Assembly (NCBI GenBank): GCA_902729315.2
Contig: LR746278.1
Coordinates: 3,233,501-3,297,500 of the forward strand
DNA length: 64,000 nucleotides
Source: Spirodela intermedia
Taxonomy: Eukaryota > Streptophyta > Magnoliopsida > Alismatales > Araceae
Reading direction: 5' to 3'
This document shows, one piece after another, positions 25,680 to 36,837 of this stretch. The position numbers and the translations under genes were made by a program. Under the pieces are notes generated by a model. It saw nothing but the letters and a program-made list of their open reading frames with translations, was not told the DNA's origin and did not search any database. The number at the start of each line of letters is the position of its first letter. The first letter of the stretch is position 1.

Positions 25680-26160
25680 TGGTCTTTTTTAATCCAAAGT
25701 GAATTAAATAGTCTAAGCAATTCAATATGGAGCTATCAATTAGAGAAGAGATGCTTAAGAAATTTCAGTCAATTGAAAATCAAGAAAAAATTTCTTCATC
25801 ATAGAGAAGTTATCTGGTTGCGAAAAAGTTAGTTTGCTGAGCACTTGTAAAGATGGGGAAAATAATCATAGATAAAGGATCACTTTAGATGCTGATGAAA
25901 CAATCTGAGAGAATGGAACTTGCTGTCAATAGTACAAGATAAAATTTGATGTGTTGATTGGGTAACAATTATAACATGAATATGGACTATCTAGCAAGCA
26001 AGTTCTTGAATTCTAGACAAAACTCTTAAGTCAGTTTAAACATCTACAGGGAAGCAGATTCGTGAATACTAATTGGCCCAATGTTCAAACTAAAAAAGAT
26101 AGAAATGCCTAATTTTAATTATGAATTTTCATCCAAAAACCTTCAAAAAGGTTGAAATTA
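25680..26160 (+). repeat. Segment resembling intron 3 of HSP70-17
   Basis: It aligns with 47160-47600 in the same orientation. Shared words include CAAAGTGAATTAAAT versus CAAGGTGAATTAAAT, AAGAAATTTCAGTCAA, GAAGCAGATTCGTGAATACT versus GAAGCAGATCAGTGAATACT, and 'atagaaatgcct' versus 'atagagatgcct'. I looked for exon 3 or 4 sequence in the neighbouring DNA and saw none. It is either a partial intron duplication or a dispersed repeat present in both places. Confidence 0.7.
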
Positions 26161-26394
26161 GGAGTGGATCAGAATGGCATTGCATAATATCATTCCTGCA
26201 ACAAAGTATAGTTGATTCAAAGTTCAAAGAATTAATTAGTGTTTATCACCAAAAACGAAGATATTTGTAACCCTTGTTATCAATTGTTGTTCGCAACCTA
26301 TCTATAACTGCCACCTACATTGACAATAAATAGCCAATTTCAATCATTATCACATCCCTAGGTCACATCACCAAATTTGTCTCATTGTTCTCTC

Positions 26395-26940
26395 TCCCAC
26401 TCTATACATTGTATGTACATATGTATGGTATGTATGTATATAGCATGTATGTAGGTATGTATTTTTTTATGTAGTCAGTATGTATATATCTTTCAATCTA
26501 TTTATCTAGGTATTTATGATGTATGTATGTATTTTTATATCTTTCAATCTATTTATCTATGTATTTATGATGTATGTATGTATTTATATATCTTTCAATC
26601 TATTTATCTATGTATTTATGATGTATGTATGTATTTATATATCTTTCAATCTATTTATCTATGTATTTATGATGTATGTATGTATGTATGTATTTATATA
26701 TCTTTCAATCTATTTATCTATGTATTTATGATGTATGTATGTATGTATGTATTTATATATCTTTCAATCTATTTATCTATGTATTTATGATGTATGTATG
26801 TATGTATTTATATATCTTTCAGTTTATTTATCTATGTATTTATGATGCACGTATGTATGTATTTATTTATCTTTCAATCTATTTATCTATGTATTTACGA
26901 TGTATGTATGTATGTATCTATCTATCTATCTATATCTGTG
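26395..26940 (+). repeat. Minisatellite, 51-59 bp units with TATG microsatellite core
   Basis: The word CTTTCAATCT (once CTTTCAGTTT) recurs at about 26490, 26541, 26592, 26643, 26702, 26761, 26816 and 26871, giving spacings of 51, 51, 51, 59, 59, 55 and 55. The steps differ by multiples of 4 because the GATGTATGTATG part varies in TATG number. The array is open in several frames only because stops are absent from the repeated unit. Confidence 0.93.
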
Positions 26941-27298
26941 TTAGTCTCTCTCTTCGTCCACAAGACACAAGAGCCACCACGAACACGTCTAGAATAAGGT
27001 TTACTTTGACATAATCAAATCCTGAACGAAAATTAGACTCAATGGTAAGTAAGATTTTTGCTTCCTTTCCAGGTGCAAGCATGCCATGCATGGGTTTATG
27101 GCTCCATGAAAGCTGTCTGATTCTGATAGAATGTATTGAAAATGGCTAGAGAAAAAGTAATCATTGGATTGTCTACAACCCATCGCCATTTCTCCTTTCA
27201 GTCTACTTGAATTGGGAATCAGAACGCATAATTTTAATTCAGCTGAAATTAGTCGGTTATTGAAACTTGTATATCAATCCCGCGATCTTCAAAGTCAG

Positions 27299-27420
27299 TC
27301 ACACCTCAACTTGGGCCCCATTGACGGCGTAGATGATGACACAGCCCTCCACTTCGCAGAGGATCTGCATTTGGTCGGCCTTCGTAATGGTACAATGCTG
27401 CCCATCCATGTGGTCCAGGT
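27299..27420 (-). pseudogene. Type I MADS-box fragment, divergent
   Basis: On the minus strand the frame reads HCTITKADQMQILCEVEGC followed by VIIYAVNGAQVEV and a stop (27299-27301). This fits the second half of a type I MADS box (K-K-A-x-E-L-x-x-L-C-x-V-x-x-C-x-x-I-x). The basic first half is not readable upstream, so this is a truncated remnant. It is more diverged from the gene at 31988-33037 than the other two copies are. Confidence 0.5.
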
Positions 27421-27439
27421 ATTCTTAGCTTCCTTTTTG

Positions 27440-28170
27440 GAACGAAGGTATTCTCAGACCTGACGCTCGTACGTAGAGGAAGAGAGAGCAGAGGTCCCCA
27501 TCAGATCCTAACTAGTATTCATTCAGTCTCCAGTCCTTCATTGTTGTCCGCACTGTTGCAACCTCCAACTCGGTTGGATTGTCCCAGAGGGGAAAACACA
27601 GCTTAGAACGTTGAACGATGACTAAGTCTGTGTGGTTGAAAGCTTAGGGCTTGATTTGGTCCATTTTTTAATGGGGAAGATAATTGCTAGTCTTGATTTA
27701 AGAGAAACCTATCAAGACGCATTCTGATGCCTGATTTGACTCGATGACTAGCCACCATACTTCGTTACCTCTTTTCCGGTTAATATCTGTCCTCCAAGAC
27801 ATCGTGACTACATAGATGTCTACAGCTGGAGATGCTCTTTGCTACATGATTGACCTAGGAAGTACTGAAAGATAATGAAACAGTTTTTAAATCAAAGATC
27901 TCCTTGTTGACAAGCTAGTAATCTGAATCCTGTAGTCACTGCATTGATTTTTTACATATCGTTACTAGACAATTTGCCCAATGTGTGATCACTCGATTGG
28001 GAATTGTTGTAATGGGCCAATTGATGTAGGATGAATATGACTGATGCGGATGGAATGAGTAGGGAAGACAATGGGTAAATAACAAGCCACGAAACTTACA
28101 CACGATTGGATCTGAACCTTTGAAAACCAACTGTGATGAGGTGAGAAGACCATTATGTTCCTCGATCAAG
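27440..28170. other. Intergenic, no gene seen
   Basis: No gene, repeat or RNA could be recognised here. Confidence 0.4.
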
Positions 28171-29190
28171 GGCGGAAGGACTGTCTCATGTCACCGTGAT
28201 AAAACAAAGCTCCACGTTTCAAAAAATCTTAGTTGACCTCCAAATAGGGAAATCACAGCCCACTCGACTGGTCTCGAGTCCACACAGCTGAATCCGATGG
28301 CGGTGGAACACATATGAGGAAAGACGGGATGAAATCAAAACACACGATCACTAGAGAGGGTTGAGAGGGGACCTTCGGCGTTTGCACGTCGCAATGTTGA
28401 CGCCGATGGTAGGGAGGAGGACCAGCCCGTCGCGGATCCAACTACGCGGTTAGTTGGCGGGGGGGGTGGGCGTCAAAGGGGGAAGCTGCCCCCTTGCGGG
28501 GCTCGGGGCAGCGCCCCGAAACCTAAATCCGATGCTGGACGGAGCAGGGCACGTAGGGTGTGCACAGTCAACGTGCAGGGCAGAAGGCTGGTGTGCAGGG
28601 CGAGTCCCCGTGGCGCGTCCACCATGCATGGGACGCACGAGACACGAGAGCGCCAGTGGGAGGTTCGTACGCGGCACATTGCCGGCACTCCGAGGAGCGC
28701 TGATTGACACGTTGTCGGGCACACGAGTGCTGATAGAGAGACCCGTCGGCGACGACAAAGAAGGTTGACCACAGGGTGGGGGGGGGGGGGGCCCACGGAC
28801 AGCGGCGGCTACAGGTAGTAGCAGTCACACGGATCCCATAGGGCACGATCTCTCGTATAAGAAAATTCTTATGAAGATCAAAACCATCGTTCAATAGAAA
28901 CTGTAGGCCTATTTATAGGCCTCAGGAGGAGAGAGAGGATTACAACCTAAAGTAAATAAAAGAAAATCAAATATGAGCAAATCCTAATAGAAATAGAAGT
29001 CCGGATCTGGAGCTCGGGTCTGCCAGCGGCGACGTGGAGTGGCCTTGATGGTTTGTGGGGTCTCCGGAGGAGGTGCAGTGGAGTCCAGTGACGTCATGGT
29101 CGCCAATGGTGGGGCTAGGGTCCATGCCGCACAACCAGTTGCGAGTCCTTCACTCCTCACGTCTGGGTAAGGCAACTGAGTAATGCATGT
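28171..29190 (-). repeat. GC-rich island, probable LTR remnant
   Basis: The segment stands out by GC content, with homopolymer G runs (28459-28466 and about 28778-28791) and a 'cggggcagcgccccg' palindrome at about 28503. Near 28905-28922 is AGGCCTATTTATAGGCCT; read on the minus strand it holds TATAAATAGG, a strong TATA box. GC-rich blocks with such a TATA palindrome are common in plant LTRs. I found no partner LTR, so the limits are rough. Overlapping open frames on both strands reflect GC content. Confidence 0.4.
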
Positions 29191-31980
29191 TTGCATTCAT
29201 CTGTGTCCAAGATAAATGATTTCGATTTCAAACACTACCACGTTAATTATCTAAAATATTATTTTCAGGTAAATTTCCAGGTGTATGCGCACCAAAGCCA
29301 GAATTTCGTGATTGGCCAGTGGGAATGTCTCATGCTCCACAGAAAAGGCTCAGGCTGCTGGGTAAGCCATGCCTGAGCCCACAGGGGTTTCAGGATCATC
29401 GACAGTACAGATCACTGCACAATTCCTGTATGAAAGTTGATGTACTAGTTTTCTAACTCTTATCCCAGGATAATATACAACATGTACGGTTCTGAATATG
29501 AGATCGGTCATTGCCTAGTGGCCACATCCAACATTGCAACACAGGCTTGGATCAGGTAGATGATGAAGTCATGTTTGGATTCCATAATATACATTTCGTA
29601 ATTGATTTCATAATAATACCAAGGATATCATATTCCGAAAATGGCTCCTTAAAAATCCACTTCCTCGTGTTTGTGGAGGAGGTTGGAGATTCTACAATGC
29701 TCTTGGCTGCTGCAGCCAGTCCTAGTATGGCATTATCCTCGGAGCAATACGCCAGCAACTCTTAGGAAAGAATCAACAATCTGTGTTTTTTCTATCTTAA
29801 ATTAGTTAAAGACCAGCGTTTTATGGTTGCTAACTTGTGTTCATATGAACCTAAAAAGTAATTATACAAGATCTGTTAAAGGGAACCTATTCTTTATAAG
29901 TGAGTTTTACCAGAAATTAGTCTGATCCCTTTCAGTCACCATCCAGAAGTGACAAAAACAAAAGAATTGTAAACAGGCTTGTAACACCTCTTATTATGGA
30001 AAACAGGATCAAAATAAAATTATACTGATACCATGGGGAAACAACAGGTTGTTTCATAAAATGTCTCCTAGAATGCATTCTAAAACATCATTTTAGTCTA
30101 GAATATTGATTACTTATTTACCGTGAAGCATAGCTTTTCAACATCTTACTTTAAAACGACATAGCATGAACAAGTGTATCAAACCATTAAATTAGATGAC
30201 CATACTTTACATTCTAACCGTATTTTTTAAAGAGAATTTCCAATTATTTATTAAATATTTTCAGTAAAATCATGTAAAAAACAGGTGTGGATATTTAGCG
30301 ATCATTTGGAAGCTCAAATCTTTTGTCATCCAGCTGAGCTGAAGCTACACTTGACAAGTAACATCAACTCATTAATCGTTATTATTCACTTGTAAAAAGA
30401 AAAAAATCGTGTAATATTATCTCTAATACTCTAAATAGATCGGAGAAATATCAGCATCTACCAACTACTATTGGAAACAATTACCCCCCTCTATTTTTTA
30501 AGAAATTCATGGCCCATCCAGTGAGCAGTAAACACGTCGCTTTTGCGGTAACCCTAGCAATTAGCATAAGATGCAAACAGCTTTGGAAACTCTAACTGCA
30601 TCATTCTATGTAGTTGCTGCTCCTTCGGGAAACCCTCGCCACCTCATGCTGTTTTCCTCGTTTCTCACATTTCCTCAAATACGAGCCAAAGAGCCCAACA
30701 AGGGTTTCTCAACCTCTAGCCACCTCATTCTCCTCCGTCCTGGTCCCCATCTCAGTCTTGCCATTTCTCCTCAAGAAAGTTGTAGCAGAACCTCACATCA
30801 GTATTATCCCCTGGACCATTCTGGTGGATCGTTCTTAGGATACTTTTGTGATTGTTTTGGTGATATAGCCTTTTATGGATAAGAGTAATCCGAATGGGAA
30901 TCAACAGTCAGAAACGTCCAGCCTACATATCGGAGTTTTAAGATAATCTTTTCGAATTAAAGGTATTACTTCAGTTAAGTTTCTTATTCATTATTTAGCT
31001 TCAGGTCGTAAAAGCTGTTTCGAGTTTCATTTCCTTCTGAGAAAATTTCGTTACATCTATGTTGTTTATTCAAGACATACACTCCTTACCGATTTTTCAC
31101 CTGACCCAAATTGTTGATGATCATTCAGTCCTTCAAGGACACAATGAGTTTTAAGACATTGCTAAGTACAAATAATATTGCACTCAGTCCTTTAACTGAA
31201 ATAAATATTCAAGGGCTCAACACAAAGCAAGATGGTTATAAGTCGATGAAAGTGAGAATTCTTCATCTCGATGAAATAGTTTTCACAGGCTCTCTAATTG
31301 AATATATTTTTAGTATTTTTTTCTCAAATGATGATGTCACTGATGAGTACATAAACTGTGATGTTATTTTCTCTGTTGTGTGATCTATTTTCTGTTTATA
31401 ATACAGATACAATCACTCGCTCTTGTATTGGTACATGTTGGGTGTTATATTGCAGCCTGGTGATTATGTTTTTTTACTAATCGCTCCCTCTTGACGGCTA
31501 AACTCTAGTAGGTAGATTACGATATTTCGGATACAATTTCTATAATGATCCTGCCATCTGATCAATTCCTCTCCAAGTTCCACACGGGTTCTTGCTCATT
31601 AAGGTTCCAGTAAATCCTCGGTGAAATACACATTTGATTGCCTCTAACAAAGAAGAGAGTGTAGTTTCTTTTTGATGAGCCACTGATGCTTACGTAAACC
31701 TTTAGGGAGTGCATAAGATGCATTCATTAAACTAATCACAGGACATTTTTTCTTAGTGAGATATATAAGCATCGACGAAAGATAATGGTTCAATGTCGCA
31801 CACATTATTTCACATTTTAAATGAGAATATAAATCAATAGTGCAAAGAAAGCAAGCACATAAAAGCCCAAACATCTGGTCCTACCAGCCTACAACCCAAG
31901 CATTAGAATCAGCAATTTCAATTGTTCAGATGACCTCGATGGGGTCGACACCTGTCCCATCTTCAGGGCATCAGCCATCT
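29191..31980. other. Intergenic, only unsupported open frames
   Basis: Three open frames of 68-103 codons are present: 29552-29758 minus, 30571-30882 plus and 31111-31383 plus. None has a recognisable domain or convincing gene context. The 29552-29758 frame has balanced composition (…CSEDNAILGLAAAAKS…) and might be a relic exon. Confidence 0.35.
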
Positions 31981-31987
31981 GCTCTGC

Positions 31988-33037
31988 CTAACGTGGGGGT
32001 AGGCCGCCCCGATAAAGGAATCGGGCAACGAGATCCTCCATGGGGGGTCCTTCGGCGCCCAATCCATTGAGGTTTGTCCCTGGCTGCTCTTGCAATGCCA
32101 ACGGTGGAGTGGATGGAGTATTCGAGAGCAGCGTGCGGCACTGATTGTAGCGTTCATTCAACAATTCGTGAACCATTGCTTGCATCCTGAGTAGTGACTC
32201 TGTGTCAACACTTTCGATTTCAGCACCAATGAGCCCACCGTAGACCTGAAACATGGCTTCTATTTGATTGATCTCGCCATTCTTCGTCCTCAGCTTTTTG
32301 CTCTTCTTGTCCACCATTTCCTGCACGCAGATTTCAAGGATTTCCTGTCACTTGTCAAAGCCTGTGGCATTGCCTTTGTCAGACGTTTCATGCACGTCTT
32401 CTTATCAGACAATAGACACAACTTAAATAATTCCTTGGTAATTCAGTGACTTCCCTCAACCTTCCAGAAATATTTTTCACTTTAATCATTTACTTTTTCT
32501 CAATATAAGGAAAAATGTAAAGACTTTCCACAATAGCTTAATGGATAAAGCCTATTTGTATGCTTCAGTGAAAACTATATGTGCCCCCGATCATTCCTTA
32601 AACACATTCAAAAGGCTTGTTGTCAGATTATCGGTTACCCATTTCAGTATCTGGTAATCTACCTGAATGAACTGCACGTTGGTGAGCATAAGATTAGCTC
32701 TGTTGAACTTCGGCAGCTGCTTGAACCTCCTACACATTTCCACTGCCTGTTCGATGTTTGGAAACACCTCTGGTTGTTCCTCGTTGGGGCTGAAGATGAG
32801 GACGCATGTCTGCACATCGCAGAGGATGTGCAACTCCTCTGCCTTCTTTATGATACCTCTCCTTCTCTTCTTCAATGTTGCCCGCCTTCGAGCATCATCC
32901 TCTAGCCATCGGATCCTGGTCTTTTTTCTTGGAATGAAGATTCCCCCGGTGCATCTGTCGCGTGCCTGAGGGAGAGGGGGCAATGGTGGGTGCATGATAG
33001 GACCTAATAGGTGAGGGTTCATTCGGGGATCCTCCAT
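31988..33037 (-). CDS. Type I (M-gamma-like) MADS-box transcription factor, two exons
   Basis: Two exons join in frame: 33037-32663 and 32344-31988, with a 318-bp GT-AG intron, giving 243 residues. The MADS box lies at about residues 33-92: IPRKKTRIRWLEDDARRRA, a basic helix KKRRRGIIKKAEELHILC, then DVQTCVLIFSP. After it come EEQPEVFPNIEQAVEMC and RRFKQLP, which match AGL80-type M-gamma proteins. Exon 2 gives a KSKKLRTKNGEINQIEAMF helix and a Pro/Gln-rich tail ending GLPPR. The family binds CArG-type DNA as dimers, and members act in the female gametophyte and endosperm. Two features are unusual: a Pro-rich N-terminal extension of about 32 residues and an intron, since most type I genes are intronless. 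The start is the first ATG in frame, and it is conserved in the copy at 42777. Confidence 0.75.
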
Positions 33038-34504
33038 GGTTATCTCTAGCAAACGCACTTCTCAGAATTGCTTTAATAGAGATAATGGACGAGGAGGAAG
33101 CCTATATTCTGGGGGGCTATAAATGGGTTTTTTAGTCTCTTATTTGTTCTTTGTTGGTATAAACACGAGTTGAAGCATTTATTAGAAAGCAATGTTCCGA
33201 GATTCATCTCACCCTTTGATTTCAATTTTGAGGATATGGATTATGTTGTCATAGTATTCTAGTCCACTAAAGACTCGCAGAAAGGATCTCTTATGAATAA
33301 ATTCAAAGGAAATCTAGAAGTAGAAAGAAATCTGTGGCCCAAAACACCTCTTACCACTTGGCTTAGCTTGACCCAAAACATAATTTCCTTATTTCAAGCT
33401 TATTGTTTACTGCCTGCAAGATTCTCGCATAGAGGGGCCTTAAATACCTACCTGAGAATAATTACTATAATATTTTACTGAATCTTTTGTATTAAATGTT
33501 GCCAAATGTGCTCGTCCTTTTCGAATCACAATAACAAACTATAGGTTCGATGTGTGAAGCATGTAGAAGATAGAAGTGGACAGTGAGATTACATCACATT
33601 ACTGATTTAGATTTAAAAATAAATAAGGGATACGAACAAGAGGACATGTTACCTCGAAATGGTTATGAAACATAATGAACAATCAACACCGATTGAAGCA
33701 TAATGCTTTTTATTAATAATAGAGATATGGCTGCAACAGTCTCAAATGTGGAATGGTGGGCTCTAATTATTGCCAACCATTTTTAGTTAAGATTGAAAGC
33801 TCTGTTTAGACACTTTGAGTGTTTTTTTTAGCTGGCATAAAAACAATACTTCGACAAAGACTATCTAGCTTTCAATTAGTTGATTTTTGGGGGAAAGTTC
33901 CTTTGAAACAGAAACTTTAGATGGTATAAGCCGATGATTGGGTAGGCAGGCGATAGGAACATGCTACTGTGGCGTTGGAACTAGGCCACCTTAGGAAATT
34001 ATAAAAGATTAGAAAGGTTCATAATGAATACGTTCTTGGTATATTCTTAATAAAAAATGTTCATCTTAAGTTAATTTTAGAAAACTTTTCTCCTGCTCCA
34101 CTCTCAATCTTCCATCTCGTAGTTAACCTTGTTATTTTTCGAACAGTAGCACAATTTTGCCATGATTCTGTTTGTCTACAATCTTTCTTATCCAATTTCT
34201 TTGTTAATCTCACACTAGGGAAGTGTAAATTATGGCAAAATAGTTATTTAGCGGTAAAAGTTTTAGTTTTTGGAAACGAATTTAATGTCAGAAGAAAATT
34301 AATGAAGCAAATTATGCAGTGCCTTGAAGTAACAGCTATAGACAACATTATTTGTTGATCGCATGGTTTTAGGCTAAATCAGTGCATAGACTCAGAATCT
34401 CCTATGGATCCGTATTTTGGAAGCAGTATCTCACGGGTTAAATAGTTCAGCATGTCGAAGAAAATTTAAATCCCTCCTAGTGACGCATTTTATGTGGTAT
34501 TTTA
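33038..34504. other. Intergenic, no gene seen
   Basis: This is the upstream region of the minus-strand MADS gene and of the plus-strand pseudogene beyond it. No clear minus-strand TATA box was found; a TATAAATG word at about 33119 is on the plus strand. No gene is supported. Confidence 0.4.
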
Positions 34505-35830
34505 GGCTTACAAGTACTGAAGTTTTTATTTCATTTCTTATCTTATATATTTAATTTAAACCCACCTGAATCATCTATCATGTTTGTAAACATTTCCGTT
34601 ACAAGCGAGAGGGAATCTCTCAGGGATTATCAAAAAAATGTGACGCCAAAATCTTAGTGTTATTTCAGAATTCTAATCAGGATTGGAGTAATTACCATTT
34701 TTTGGTGATTCCGTTGACAAAGTCGCTATATAATAGAAGAATATCTACTGATTAAAGGAAAGTGAAACTTGTTGTGATAAAGTCGGTGACTGACTTTCTC
34801 ATTATTCCTTGGAAACTTTGTATGACGTAAAGTCTAATCAAGGTCTTACCGTTTTATTCATGAAGAAGAAATCAGTTGGAGATCCATCAAACATAGATTA
34901 CTGTTAGCAGGAAGTCCGTTTTTCTCCTTTCATCTACAACCCAATCGGCAAATTAACCAGTCCAATAACCGCTCGCTTGTTTCATCTAAAAATTCTATAT
35001 TTCATGCCAACTCCAAAAAGATACACGATAGTTGTATACAAAGTAAAAGTCTGAAGTGAATGCCAAGATCATCAAGAAGTTATGATATTTTGTTAGCAAC
35101 TGTTCCATATATTTTGCTTGCCATTTGTAGAGCAGAGCGAGTGGCGGACTAGGTCCTTATACTTCTGGTATTTTATGGACCAAAAGAAGGAAGTGTGAAA
35201 GAGACAAGGAACTAAGACACAAAGGACTTAGTCGTAGGATGTTATAACAAATGGCTCCAACAATCACTAATGGTGATGCAGCACTACTCCCAGGTGGTAT
35301 TCACCTGAATCTAAATCTCTTCTTTTAAAATGGTAATGCAGCATTTAACAGCTACTTAACGTCACCGTCCCCGGCACTCAGGCATGGTAAGCTGTTGGAT
35401 TTAGTACGATATCCATTAAAATTTCCACATTACTGATGCATGGCCGATAGTCTTTTCGGATCAAGCCGGAAATCAAGAAATTGTGCTTCGGATCAAGCTA
35501 GGTGAGGTGGTATGAGTAGTTCCTGGTCACAAATTTCTTTCTACCTCTTCGTTTCCTCGGAATTCACTCACAAGTGATCCTTTGTGCCGATCTTTACTAG
35601 AAAAATGTGTCTTAGAACACTGACGATTGTTGACAACGTGAACCGTGTCACAGAAATTTTAAGTCAAAGAGTAAAATGGATCTTGTAAGGTTGCTCGTTC
35701 GTAAATGCTTAAAATCGTGTTTTATACCAACACAGCCCCCCACCCCCCGCCTGCCCAGCCCAACTGAGGATAATAACTTTCTCCATTTTCTCTTCTAAGG
35801 AAATCCTTAGGAGTGCCGTTTCTGGTAACC
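34505..35830 (+). repeat. Upstream DNA shared with 41636-42776 (tandem duplication, unit 1)
   Basis: Stretches align in the same order and direction with 41636-42776. Examples are 'tgaatcatctatcatg' versus 'tgattcatctatcacg', GCCAAAATCTTAGTG (exact), GATCCATCAAACATAGA versus GATCCGTCGAACATAGA, 'caggcatggtaagctgttg' versus 'caggcatggtaagttcttg', and 'acaagtgatcctttg' versus 'acaagtgatcctcgg'. Each copy leads into a MADS pseudogene, so promoter and gene were duplicated together. Confidence 0.75.
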
Positions 35831-36837
35831 ACAGAGGATGTACGAGTAAACCCTTACCTATTAGGCTCCGTCATGCACCCATCATTCCCCCTGCTCCCTC
35901 GGGCGCCACACAGACGCACTTGGGCAATCTTCCTTCCCAGGAAGAAGATCAGGATCCGGTGGCTAGCGGACGATGTTTGAAGGCAGGCAACCGTCAAGAA
36001 GAGAAGTAGCGGTATCATTAAGAAAGTCTAGTATTTGTGCATTCTCTAGGATGTGCACACATTTATCATCATCTTTAGCCCTGACGAGGACCATTTGGAG
36101 GTGTTTCTGAGCTTGAACAAGCAGTGGAAATTTGTAGGAGGTTCAAGCAACTGCTGGATTTTGACAGGGCTAACCTCATGCGTGCCAACATGCAGTTCAT
36201 TCAGGTAGGAAACTAGAGACGGAAAGGGGCGATGGATATTCTTTCAACAACCCTTTTTAATGTATTTGAGGAATGACTTGGGGACGCATACAGTTTCTAT
36301 TCAAACATAAAAAATGCATACTTTCATCCATTAAACTATTGGGGAGAGTCCTTACAGTTCTATTGAAATTTAGAAAATTAATGATTAAAATTGAAGATGA
36401 TTTCAAGATGGTTGAGGGCACTAGCTGAATCACCAAAGAACCATGTAATCAGTGTGTATTGTCCGATGAGAACGCAAGGATGAGAATTTAATGAAGGCAA
36501 TGTTACTGCTTTGACTAGTGACATTGAATTCCTCAAGATCTACATCCAGGAAATAAATTCAGTGGATGAAGAACGACAAGAGTAATGAAATAGAAACCAT
36601 GCCACATATCTACTGTGCGCATATCGGTACTGAAATTGAAAATCTTGACACAGTTACTGCTCAGGGTGCAAGCAATGGTCCAATGATTGCTGAACGAATG
36701 CTACAAGCAGTGGGCCACACTGCTCTTGAAGGATCCATTTACTCCACCATTGTTGGCAGTGCAAGAGCAGCAGAATAACACTCTAGGGAAGATTTTGTCG
36801 TCCGTTTCCTTCAGAAGGAATACATACCCGAAGTTAG
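35831..36837 (+). pseudogene. MADS-box pseudogene, copy of the 31988-33037 gene
   Basis: Exon 1-like DNA (35831-36203) and exon 2-like DNA (36526-36837) line up with the intact gene. The start codon has become ACA (35831-35833). The MADS part still reads LPRKKIRIRWLADDV but has in-frame stops after DDV, after KKV and before DVHTF. The exon 1 donor GTAGG is kept at 36204. The acceptor before exon 2 has changed from CAG to CATT, and exon 2 has stops. A homologous terminal TAG lies at 36835-36837. No function is expected. Confidence 0.88.

Noticed and set aside
26516-27014. Several frames of 70-112 codons with MYVCIYISF repeats
   Set aside because: They are translations of the TATG-rich minisatellite.
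28450-28894. Overlapping frames of about 100 codons on both strands
   Set aside because: High GC content removes stops. There is no domain, and the setting is a probable LTR remnant.
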